A stretch of 64,000 nt of DNA, from the NCBI GenBank assembly GCA_036971615.1, contig JAYKKR010000018.1:558001-622000 (forward strand). Direction: 5' to 3'. The notes under the pieces were generated by a model. The model had not been told where the DNA came from. It did not search any database and worked only from the letters and a program-made list of their open reading frames with translations. This DNA is from Amyloporia xantha. Its lineage: Eukaryota; Basidiomycota; Agaricomycetes; Polyporales; Adustoporiaceae. The translations under genes and the position numbers were made by a program. This document shows positions 37,399 to 46,735 of this stretch, one piece after another. How positions within the stretch are numbered: position 1 is the first letter of the stretch; every line of letters starts with the position of its first letter.

Positions 37399-38042
37399 GT
37401 GCCAGCACCGCAACTTAAGAACGACACGCCGGCATTGCGCGCTGCTGGCACTCGCGTTCGCAAGCCTACATGGAAGGGAGCGCAGAGCAACTCGGATCCA
37501 CTCAGGATCCGAGCGTTCTTTGCGCAATTCAACGTCGAGCAAGCAGTCGGATACAACACGACCACCGTCAGCTCGGGTGTGGATATGAGTAGCAGCGCCT
37601 CTACAGGTATGACGCAGCTGACCGTGCTCATTACCAGCTGTGAGTGCAAGACTGACAGGGGCCCTCGAGTGTGGGCCCCAATGCACGCTGTCTGAAGCCC
37701 AGTCCGTTTCGCCATCCAGCGTAAGTTCAAATCTCGAGCAGAGGACCTGTTGGCCGGCCGGCGCGCGGTCAGCCCAGAGCTGTTCGGAAGTGTGGACGTC
37801 ATGGTGATGTATGCGCGCGCGGTGACGGAGTATACGCTGACGGTCGTTCTCCGCGCTGTGGACGGGGGGATCAGCCGTTGGATAGAGCAGCTGCAGCTGC
37901 GGTGAGTGACTTTTTCTGTCACACTGTCCTCGCTAACAATCATTTGCACACCGCCAGCATTCGCAATCCACCACGTCATCACCACTTTTCCTTCTTCAAT
38001 TCTCCGGTTCTCGTAGGCATCGTCATACACACTTTACTTTAA
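37399..38042 (+). pseudogene. Unknown gene with GTG at the start position and one in-frame stop
   Basis: A single reading frame runs from GTG at 37399 to a GTGAGT donor at 37902. It continues after a 56-bp intron (CTAAC branch site, CCAG acceptor ending at 37957) to TAA at 38040-38042. The total is 588 nt (196 codons), with both exons in phase. One TGA at 37693-37695 interrupts it. The amino-acid pattern on both sides of the stop is protein-like: RIRAFFAQFNVEQAVGYNTT before it, then FKSRAEDLLAGRR and VVLRAVDGGISRWIEQL after it. I do not recognise the family. The gene lies about 175 bp outside the AT-rich element. A 217-codon minus-strand frame covers the same DNA but lacks splice support. The lost ATG and the TGA suggest recent decay. 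Confidence 0.55.
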
Positions 38043-40309
38043 ATAGAGGCTTAATTTGACTTTATTGTATATAATGAATGTTCTTACAGTCTTACAGAGT
38101 GGAAAATATATATCATTCTTTTATATCCTTATCTGTGTCTGGTGGCGTGTCTGAGAACAGTCTGATTTGTGCCTACAGGAGTCTGACCATCGTCTTATTA
38201 GCCCTCTGTATGGTCTGAGAGAATCTGAAATAAGTCCCCGACATCTTATTTAAGCAGGTCCCATCTAGGTAAGACTTGCTCAACTTATGCCTTCGCGTCT
38301 GAAACGGCCTGAACCAGGCATCTCAGACCATTCAGATGACTCGACGTTTTGCTGATGTAGACTTTGATCGAGAGTCAAGATAGAGTGCTGTCTGTGATAG
38401 ACCGGGTGGCATACGAACCCTCAATTCAAGCGCCATCGATGAGCGATCGAGAAGCTGACGCGTACGGAAGGCGCTGGGCAGGCAATCTGGGCGCTCCATC
38501 ATGTTCTGAGGCAGTTCAGACCCAGCGGCAGTGTTGTGGAGTGGGACTTCAGCTGGCAAACCAGCGCTCCGTTGCGTTGAAGAGTTCCGGCCATATAACC
38601 AATTCTAGTTGGTGAGGTGGTCCTTATCCAAGCATTGCATGATTCCCCTGCGAGGCGCCTTTAATGAGTGAGTGGCTGATCACGGTGCGGTGAGAATGAA
38701 AGGTATGGTATGAATAGGGTTTGTGCTTTCTAGCGCAACAATGTAAACTATTGCAACCATCGAAAATTTCAGTCACAGGGGAGAGCGAGACCTAACCCAT
38801 GACTTCCCTGTTCCGGTGCATGCCACCGTCAGTCTGTATCAGTCTGGACACAATTTTGTTCACAGAACGAGACACTGACTGTAACACTAATGAGCCACAC
38901 GGCCCTTACTCGACTGCAAAAGACTCGACCAAATTGGTGCCGAACGTCGTATAGTTGGTTAGCATGCTGCAATTGCATCGAGTTCCACAGCATCTCTAAA
39001 GCAGGGACAGAGTAACAAGAATTGTTCAGCATCCGAACTCAAAATGCACAATGCAGTTAGCCACGCAGGTAGAATGCCAGACTAGGGTTGCTTACGGCGA
39101 CAGAATACATACGGATGGAATTTCAGCAAGAGTGTTAGATTGGAGCACCATGAAAGCCGAGTTACCACTGCCGATCCCACAATGTGACACAGTTGCACGT
39201 TACTACGCGAAAATTACATTAGGCCACACCTTTCAGGAGATGACCAACATTGAATTTATCTGTAAGCCTCGACATGCCCCCAGCGCTCTGATTCGTGCAC
39301 GTTTATGCAGTCCATGGAAGGTGGCGTGCTCATCATAAGTGCACAGGGAGAGCATAGCAAAAGCAATTGCCAATGACCGAAACCTGCACAGCCGGTGAAA
39401 ACTGCAAGAGGCGCTGAGACGTGTCGATGATGTGCAGAGCGGCAATGAGTTTGTCGGAACTGGAGTGGCTCTGTCATCAATGAATCTGCCAGACTGCCTC
39501 TGAGATGACTGCCGCGGCTCTTCCCCTTCATTTCATTATTCACTAGAGTTTCATGGTGCCTTTGGAGTTTACTCTGCGTAACAAGGGCCCATTTGCTTCA
39601 GATTACCAATGATAGTGACATACGGTCTTACCGCTTCCTTGATTAGCGTTGAAAGACCGCAATTTCTGTCTTGAAATGGTGTTGAAGACTAACAACGCTG
39701 CTAGCGCTCCACTATCCATATGCACTGAGAGACACAGGCAACAGTAAACGTAGGAGGTTCGAGAAGCTGCTGAGGGCCGCCTGACTGCGGTATGCCACAT
39801 TAGTACAAATCAGATGCGAAACGCCTTACGATAGTCAAAGACGCCGTGGCATTCAATGCGTCTAGACTTGTGTGGGCAATGAAATAGTCATCAATATACT
39901 CGGCAATAAAACATAGGCGGGGGGACCGAAAAGCAATTGTGTGCTATTAGGAGGTGGGATTATTTGTCTTCCATGGAGTCTTTTGTCATCACATCATATC
40001 GGAGTATTCCGAGGTGGTCAACTAGAACGGAGAAGGAGGAACCCATGAACGACTCAAGGTGCACCGAAGCAGGGAGATAACGTTACCATCTCCGAGACGG
40101 AAAGTCTCGGTGCTAGCCACTCTGAGGATCTGAGCACGAGGATTTCCTCTGCCGACATTTGAACACTGAATCCTGCGGCGCCTCAGCTTAGACAACCGGT
40201 TACAGCTAGCGTTTAGTTAACACTCGTGGTCATGTGAGACCGTGGAATCCATTTGCGTACTGTACAATCAATATTCGGCGTTGCCTTTGGGCAGCACTCA
40301 CATCCACCG

Positions 40310-40600
40310 ACTTGGAGCAGCATCTTGAGGTTGACACCAGGTTTTACAGAAGTAGCCGTTTAGTTGATACCTCGCTAAGGTTGAGACTATCCCAACCAAT
40401 GAGATATGAGCAAAAAGCTTTTGATTCCTGACCTACAGGTTAATTCAGTGTCATTCCTTTGGCGCCTTCTTATGACATCGACCATGAAACAAGATAGTTT
40501 GACTGATAGCAGTAGAGCTCCGATCTCCCGTCGAATCGCGCCCAGGAAGAGGGCGTGCAGAAGCAGGCGTCACGAGTTTGAAATATCCTCACCGCGAGAC
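40310..40600 (+). repeat. Diverged dispersed repeat, copy 1
   Basis: It matches 41730-42015 in the same order: a TGACACCAGG-like start, then CTTATGACATCGACC, GTTTGACTGATA, AGAACTCCGATC-like and TCGCGCC-AGGAA segments, with many substitutions. It has no coding potential. Confidence 0.55.
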
Positions 40601-41729
40601 AGTCAGATCTAAATGCATCTCGGACCTAGCGTCAAACGCGGAGGACATGCTCACCTGTGTACGCGCCAGGAACCCGTAGAATGGCATCTCGCAGATTGCC
40701 TCTCAAAGAGCGCCTTACATTCAGCGCTCCTTGCACTGTGATGAACCGCCGCTTCGTGGTCGCTTCTGAATACTACATACACATGAGTTCGACAATGGTG
40801 TGGATCAAGGATCAGTAGGGTGTCTGTACCTCGGTGAGAGACAGTGGAGCGTTCCAGCGCTCGGTAGACTCGGAAAAATCCGAATCTAAGGCTATCCAGT
40901 CTTCGTGGCATAGTAGCGCTGAGAACCCGTGGCGGAGAGCAAGAGGTCCGAAGGCCTAGCGACTATGCGGGACTTTCCGATATTTCAACAGGTTCCTGAA
41001 GCAAGAACACCCGATACAATGATTACAATCCCCGAAGGCAAGATTCGAACGCCAGAGACTGGATCTCGCAGAGCTTTCGCTAGACGTGCTTCTTCAGATC
41101 TGATGCCGTGCGGAATTTGGACACGTTCCAATGTCAAAGAATACGAGGGAATATCCGAGTCTTACGAGGTGAGGGTCTTGGCCGAGAGATGTAGGGCGGG
41201 TTATTCCCTACGATGAAAGGTAGCACTTATCGGCACGCTTTCACAGCGCGGATCACGGAAGTGAAGGCAACATCCTGAGAGATGAGGGCGTACATGAGGT
41301 TTAAAGATTATGATAACGCGCCATGAAGCTCACCATGTATTGAGAAACGTGATCCAGGTCGCGATTTAGCCCTAGTGATACTGGCGAACAGTCAGCCCGG
41401 TGGAGGAAACAGCACCACCGGAAAGTCACAGGTCTCTATCCAGCACTAGAGAGCGAGGTAGGATGAGATCATAGTTCACGAATGTCTATCAAGCCAGCTT
41501 GAAGTCGCAACGCATTGTTTCTTGTGCCACACATGCGTGGTGTTGTGAAGAGCGGTAAGCAGCTGCTGGTGGGCCAAGTGCCACAAACATTGTGAGAAAG
41601 GGCTCCGAGATGAGACTGGGGGGAACGAAAGGCCATCCTTCCAGTGAGTGAGACGGTCTGGTAAAACTGAAGCGCCTCCGATTACTCGTTATAGCCTTTA
41701 GCTATCACTCACAGGGAAGTGACCTCTCC

Positions 41730-42015
41730 ACCAGCTGGGAACAGGTTGGCGCCAGGTATCTCAGAAGCAGCGGTGTGATTGATTCTTCGCTAACATGGGC
41801 CGCTGCCCCAATTAGTGAGGCACGAACAAATGGCCTCGGATTCCTGAGCCACAGGGTAATCCAGCGTCAATATCTTGACACCTGCTTATGACATCGACCT
41901 TGAAAGACGACGGTTTGACTGATAATGGTAGAACTCCGATCTTCTGTCGACTCGCGCCTAGGAACAGATCATATGGAGGCAGATATCATGGCATTGAAAT
42001 ATCCTCGCTGCAAGA
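41730..42015 (+). repeat. Diverged dispersed repeat, copy 2
   Basis: This is the second copy of the repeat at 40310-40600. It ends immediately before the truncated S53 fragment, so the duplication that brought the fragment joined next to it. Confidence 0.55.
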
Positions 42016-42193
42016 TAATGATTCGCCATGCCCGAGTATCAGAAGGCTGCGGTTGAGCACTATCTGACCACTTACCCGCCGCCGTATTCGTCTGCCGTGT
42101 ACAATGTGTCTGGCACGTCACGTGCCTTTGCCGATATTCTGCCACCGGGTCTTGTGATGAATAATACTGAGACATCGATCAGTGCAAATTATG

Positions 42194-42774
42194 GAGAATG
42201 TCCTGTCCGCTGGGAGATTTGTTCACGGAACATGTTCCGTGAACATGTTCCCGGAACCGTGCCTGGTGATGTGACATGTGTGACTATAGGGAGAGGGCCA
42301 CAGTCGCTTTGACCGCCAGCCGGGCGGCCCAGTACTTACTACTCGCGTCGGGAGCGGCCCATGACCACGGCCCATACATCCTATCGTGGGCGCCTTCGGC
42401 GCGGATAGCTAGAGCTCAGACGCTGCGGCTGCTGGCAGACCGGGAGATATAGAAATATTAATGTTTGATTGAAACTTAGTTCAATATTAATATTGTAGTA
42501 GCCTGGGAGGGTGCCATCCGCTCAGTGCCCACCCGACCGTCATGGTCTACGTCTAGCAGTAAGTAGAAGTGGAACGCGAGGCCGTTAACCTAGCGGAGTC
42601 AGTGGTGCCGCCGCCCGACACTTAGACGGCCGCCACGGCGGCGGCAGGACCGCTCAAGCGCTTAAGCTCCAGTGTGGCCAGCGTGATGGTGTGTCACTAA
42701 GGCGCCAATACGTGACGTTCCGCGTTCCGGTGCCCTGTTCAGGGAACGAACCTCCCCGTGGACAGGACATTCTG
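42194..42774. mobile_element. hAT-like non-autonomous element (MITE) in the S53 fragment
   Basis: Comparison with peptidase B shows exactly what was inserted. The 8-bp AAATTATG occurs once in B but flanks the insertion here on both sides (42186-42193 and 42775-42782). The ends are near-perfect inverted repeats: GAGAATGTCCTGTCC on the left, and CAGAATGTCCTGTCC on the complement of the right end, with weaker pairing further in. An 8-bp target duplication with short CAG-type ends is typical of hAT elements. No transposase is encoded in 581 bp. Confidence 0.85.
42221..42244. repeat. Perfect 24-bp palindrome inside the hAT-like element
   Basis: The half-site GTTCACGGAACA is followed by its exact complement, and degenerate GTTCC/GGAAC units continue to about 42260. 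It lies about 30 bp from the left end, where hAT transposases are known to bind subterminal motifs. Confidence 0.75.
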
Positions 42775-43403
42775 AAATTATGTAGTAGCAATCAACGGCG
42801 AGTACCATCGCGTGTTCGGCACATCGTGTGCTTCTCCAGTCTCCGTCGCCATGTTCTCTGCTATCAACGATGCGCGCCTGGCCGTCGGTAAGGGCCCGAT
42901 CGGGTTTATCAATCCAACTGTGCGTATACATTGTCTGTCGCTGCATGTACTCTCACCTCATTCTGCATTTGTTGCTGCAATTATAGATCTACTCGCCTCT
43001 CTTCAGGGAGGCATTCAATGATATTACTAATGGAACGAACCCTGGATGCGGCACTGCTGGTTTTCCCACTGAGGCCGGTTGGGATTCGGTGACGGGAGTC
43101 GGGACACCCAATTTTGCAAAATTGCTTGACCTTTGGCTGGAACTACCCTGATCTAGTCGGGTGAGGTAAACCTTTGGGTGATCTGTGTTGGAGCAGCGAT
43201 TTGTGCCGGTAAGTAGTCGGGCTCATACCCATCAAGATACCTGCATGATTTACTGTGCACCCACCTTGCTTCTTTAATGTTACTTTCCTTCGGGTACGAT
43301 ACCTTCACCCTGCCCCTCATGAATATCGCACATGTTGCTCGAGCGTGCCGTATTGAGGGATTGATATTGTGTCCGCACACTGCTAAATATGCGTCATGGG
43401 GTT

Positions 43404-43598
43404 CTACAAGGTAAGTAACTGAATAATAGTTGTGAGCATTTGCAAGCGGGACGTACGAGCAACCTGATTATGCATCATTTCTGTTCTCATCAGTACTGGA
43501 CGTCTTGTATCTTGCACGCAGAGCGATGTCGGCCCAACGGTTCTTGCCTTCGAATCTGTCCTGGCACTTGAAGTATGCAGCTTCTCGAGTCTCGCTTT
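43404..43598 (-). pseudogene. FunK1-type kinase relic E, inner part (left of the retrotransposon)
   Basis: On the minus strand, in one frame, a WADIALRARYK segment followed by DENRNDA matches WADIALCAGYK...DKNRNDV of copy C. It continues the gene fragment found at 49377-49620 on the other side of the copia element. The piece ends where the copia target site GCTTT begins (43594-43598). No kinase core follows, so this is a relic only. Confidence 0.6.
43594..43598. repeat. Target-site duplication (left) of the copia element
   Basis: GCTTT directly precedes the left LTR and is repeated directly after the right LTR at 49377-49381. Five base pairs is the usual length for Ty1/copia integration. Confidence 0.9.
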
Positions 43599-43902
43599 TG
43601 TTGAACGATCAGTTTCCAACTATAGTAGTCGCACTTCCATACTTGGTAGTCAGTACTTACTCATTTCTATGATGTTCTATGACATTCCATAGTATGCTCT
43701 TGTCTTACTTCATAGGCTCCACTTTCTTACTAAGAAATCTCCACTATGATTTCATTATGACTTCATATCTTACTCAGATATTCTATAGGTTTCTGGATAC
43801 GATTACTAAGGAGCCTTTCATGCATGTATATAAGCAGGGCCTTACAGCCCACTAGAATACAAGACGGATTAGCCTCCTCTCCTCTATAGTCTGCGCTCAA
43901 CA
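43599..43902 (+). repeat. Left LTR
   Basis: It begins TGTTGA and ends TCAACA. A TATATAA box at 43827-43833 is suited to drive the genomic transcript. Confidence 0.93.
43827..43833 (+). promoter_or_regulatory. TATA box in the left LTR
   Basis: TATATAAG in the 3' half of the LTR. The same site occurs in the right LTR at 49301-49307. Confidence 0.6.
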
Positions 43903-43914
43903 GGTTATGAGCCC
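43903..43914 (+). other. Putative primer-binding site
   Basis: GGTTATGAGCCC directly follows the left LTR, the position at which copia elements pair with a tRNA primer. The priming tRNA was not identified. Confidence 0.5.
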
Positions 43915-44360
43915 CGCGCTCTAATCTGTCTGACTACTGTGCAGTCATCTGTCTTCACTCTTCTATTTGCGCTTTCACTTTCTCTTTTGCGCATTTACCC
44001 CTTCTATTGCCTTCTTCTTATAAGGCCCCTTAGTAGACTACGTAAGTACACAGTCCTCAGTTTTGTGACGAACTCTTGGGAGTCTGCACTTCAGTGGGCG
44101 GCTCTTAGAGGTCCAAATCCTCTCCTGGGAATAAGGCACCTTACGCGAAATAGTCAAAGGCGTAACAGGGCCCTCAGGCAACTGCGAAGCAAAACTCTGC
44201 GGCTCCATAGGTAGCTGTAGATAGAAGTACTATACAGTAGCTAGCTAGGCCTTGGGCAATACCCTCTGCGGCATAGTCTCGTCTCGATCGCTCACTTCCC
44301 TCGACTCTACCCTGTGTCTTGGCTATTTCGGCTAGCTGGGACAAAGGTTCACTTCAATAA

Positions 44361-44801
44361 GTGTCCATTTTTGAGCTAGAGACGTTGACTTCTTCATCAG
44401 AAGCAGCTGATCCAGTGGCAGATCAATCTCAGTCAGGCGACTCAGAGGGATCTTCACCAGAGCCAGTACAGCTTATATCTGTCTACCCAACAGATTATAG
44501 CTGGAAATTCCCTTACGCAGGCGATTATATTGGTGGTCTTACAGACGACGATCTTGGTTATTTCCCATACAATATTGAAAGTAACTCTCTTCGTCACACT
44601 GACAGTGAAGAGTACTTTCCAAACCTCTCCAATACATTTTGGGCTATACTTCTTCGATCCGATCCTTTTGATCAAGAAGTTAAAGAGGTTAAACCAGATC
44701 GATCGCCTCCATCAATTCCTCAATCAATTCCATCAATTCCTCAATCACCTTCCATCGCCTATCTCCTTCAGTCTGACACTCGCCCTGACATTTTATTCTG
44801 A
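44361..44801 (+). CDS. Open frame in the retrotransposon leader, no ATG
   Basis: A frame of 146 codons lies between the left LTR and gag and ends five bases before the gag ATG. It starts after a TAA with GTG and contains no ATG. The encoded protein would be acidic, with an SSEAADPV...SGDSEGSSPE stretch and an SIPQ-type repeat near its C-terminus. It has no domain I recognise. It may be translated by an unusual start, be joined by splicing, or be a non-coding leader that happens to be open. Confidence 0.35.
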   Translation: MSIFELETLTSSSEAADPVADQSQSGDSEGSSPEPVQLISVYPTDYSWKFPYAGDYIGGLTDDDLGYFPYNIESNSLRHTDSEEYFPNLSNTFWAILLRSDPFDQEVKEVKPDRSPPSIPQSIPSIPQSPSIAYLLQSDTRPDILF

Positions 44802-44806
44802 TCGCC

Positions 44807-46735
44807 ATGGATCCCTCCAAGATTCCTACCACCACCATTCCCATTTTTGATGGCACAAACTATATTGCCTGGTCTAACGCCATGCGAGGTGTTTTTAGAT
44901 GGTCTGGTTCCTGGAACATTGTTGAAGGGAATTCAGGCACACCTCTTCCTCGTCCTACTGTTGCAGCTACTGGAGAAGACCTCCCTACAATCCAGGCTGC
45001 TTGGGATGAGAAGAATGACAAGGCACTTGGTTTGATGACCATCTATATTTCCTCCTCGCTACAATTCCTCATTGGCAATACTACCACTGCTGCTGCAGCG
45101 TGGAAAGCAATTAAAGATCAGTATGCCAAACCTGGTGCTGTTGGTGCATTCGTCTACTTTCAACAATTATTCAATACTCGCTTTGACGATGCCCAACCTC
45201 TTCGCCCTCAGATAACAGCACTTGAGGAAATTCGTAGTCGTACCGTTGATGCTGGGATTGCCATCTCAGATCAATTTGCTGCCCTTATTATTGTCAACGC
45301 CTTGCCCAATTCTTATCAGACCATTGCTTCGACTCTGCTGGCTACAGTTACAGACCTTTCTAAACTTAAACCAGCAGATGTCATCCCCAAAATAATTGAG
45401 GAAGAAGCTAGACGTCAGGCCTCTAAAAATGCTAATGTCTCTCGTGTCTCGTCGACTACTCGTCTCCCAAAGAAATGTAATATCTGTGGGAAGACTAATC
45501 ACTCGACTGAGAACCATTGGCCTGATGGAAAGCCACCTCAAAAGGGGAATAAGCAGGGCAAAGGCAAGGGCAAGCAAGGCGGTAATCAAGGAGGAAATAA
45601 TAAGGGAAGTGGACAGAATCATGGTCAAAATAATGGTAATAATGGAGCTTCACAAGGACAGGGATCTGGTGCAAAAGTTAACAATCTTCTTATAGAATCT
45701 GTACCAGATGTAACGGTAGCATCTTCTTCGTCCAAATCAATTAACCTTTCCCTGTACCATGTGGGAGATGAGATCGCAAGATGGATGGTTGATTCAGGTT
45801 GCACTTCACATGTCACAAACGTCTTTGAAGATTTTGATCACTATCATGAATTTCCAGTACCTGGTCATGCGCACTTAGCTGGTGCAGATAAGACCATAGA
45901 CATCAAAGGTGTTGGAATAGTTCTTCTGAGACATCAGAATAGTGACGGAATCATTGTCAACCTGACTCTTAAATCTGTCCTTTATATTCCTGAAGCGTCT
46001 CATCGTTTCTTTGCTCCACGCACCATTATTGACCAAGGAGGCTGCTATAGTGCCCATGGGGACACTATGAATTTTTGGGCAGGCTCCAAACCGGGTGAGA
46101 ACCTAATCCTCACTGCGCGATCAAGCCATGATGGTTCAGGTTTCTATTGGCTTGAAACCAAAGTGTTTCATCCAAACACCCGGCCTCAGACTCTGCAATC
46201 TGTGGAAGCTGACTATGACTTGTGGCATCAACGGTTTGGTCATGCGGGACGTAACACAATTCGTCAATTGCCTAATCATGTTAATGGCGCACCAAATAGT
46301 CTTTCTTCAGCACCAAAGTCTGATCCTTGTGCTGGTTGTGCGCTTGGCAAGTCCCACAGACAACCGTTCCCACTCTCTTCTACTCGCGCATCTAAACCAT
46401 TAGAACTTATTCACTCAGATCTCGTCGAAATGCCATCTTTGTCCATTGATGGTTTCAAATATTGTGTCACATTCCTCGACGACTTCTCCTCATTTGGTGT
46501 CATGTATTACCTTAAGCGGAAATCTGATGCTCTCACCTGCTTTAAAAGTTATCGAGCATGGGGGAAACTCAGCTTTCTACGCGACTTAAGCGTTTCCGCT
46601 CTGACAGAGGAGGAGAATTTATGGGTGAAGAGTTCACACAATATTTACATGAAAATGGTATTGAGCGCGAGGCATCTATGCCACAAAGTCCACAACAGAA
46701 TGGACGTGCAGAACGTTGGCAGCAAACTATTGTAG
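44807..46735 (+). CDS. Copia gag, protease and first part of integrase
   Basis: The frame of 642 codons reads sensibly to about codon 585. Gag begins with a MDPSKI...FDGTNYIAWSNAM block typical of copia capsid-type domains. A zinc knuckle at about residue 224 has the form C-x2-C-x4-H-x4-H, with His where Cys is usual. A Lys/Gly/Asn/Gln-rich basic stretch follows. The aspartic protease motif is WMVDSGCTSHV at about 328. The integrase zinc-binding region is LWHQRFGHAG with CAGCALGK, and the first catalytic Asp lies in HSDLVEM (about 535). After about 46562 the frame is lost by one missing nucleotide in a G run; the remaining codons are nonsense. Confidence 0.85.
   Translation: MDPSKIPTTTIPIFDGTNYIAWSNAMRGVFRWSGSWNIVEGNSGTPLPRPTVAATGEDLPTIQAAWDEKNDKALGLMTIYISSSLQFLIGNTTTAAAAWKAIKDQYAKPGAVGAFVYFQQLFNTRFDDAQPLRPQITALEEIRSRTVDAGIAISDQFAALIIVNALPNSYQTIASTLLATVTDLSKLKPADVIPKIIEEEARRQASKNANVSRVSSTTRLPKKCNICGKTNHSTENHWPDGKPPQKGNKQGKGKGKQGGNQGGNNKGSGQNHGQNNGNNGASQGQGSGAKVNNLLIESVPDVTVASSSSKSINLSLYHVGDEIARWMVDSGCTSHVTNVFEDFDHYHEFPVPGHAHLAGADKTIDIKGVGIVLLRHQNSDGIIVNLTLKSVLYIPEASHRFFAPRTIIDQGGCYSAHGDTMNFWAGSKPGENLILTARSSHDGSGFYWLETKVFHPNTRPQTLQSVEADYDLWHQRFGHAGRNTIRQLPNHVNGAPNSLSSAPKSDPCAGCALGKSHRQPFPLSSTRASKPLELIHSDLVEMPSLSIDGFKYCVTFLDDFSSFGVMYYLKRKSDALTCFKSYRAWGKLSFLRDLSVSALTEEENLWVKSSHNIYMKMVLSARHLCHKVHNRMDVQNVGSKLL

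Larger units (their letters stand above)
38043..42018. other. Accessory-type DNA without a supported gene
   Basis: No frame shows a domain. The main structure I can see is a diverged repeat pair at about 40310-40600 and 41730-42015. The stretch around 38100-38340 again contains CTGAGA/TCTGAG motifs like those in the AT-rich element, so a related element may have decayed there. Confidence 0.4.
42019..43250 (+). pseudogene. Truncated third copy of the S53 peptidase (3' part), split by an insertion
   Basis: It corresponds to the part of peptidase B from exon 8 (PEYQKAAVEHYLTTYPPPY) through the stop codon and about 90 bp of 3' flank. It includes the FGTSCASP catalytic-serine block at about 42815 and the terminal TPNFAKLLDLWL. 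Signal peptide, propeptide and the Glu/Asp part of the active site are absent. Identity to B is high even in introns and 3' flank, so the copy is recent. A 581-bp element (42194-42774) interrupts exon 9. No functional product is expected. Confidence 0.85.

Noticed and set aside
37377..38030. 217-codon minus-strand frame as the gene at this place
   Set aside because: The plus strand offers a spliced frame with a canonical 56-bp intron and protein-like composition; the minus frame has neither.
44100..44135. tRNA-like T-arm (AGAGG, seven-base loop, CCTCT) in the copia leader
   Set aside because: No matching acceptor stem, D-arm or anticodon arm could be folded around it.
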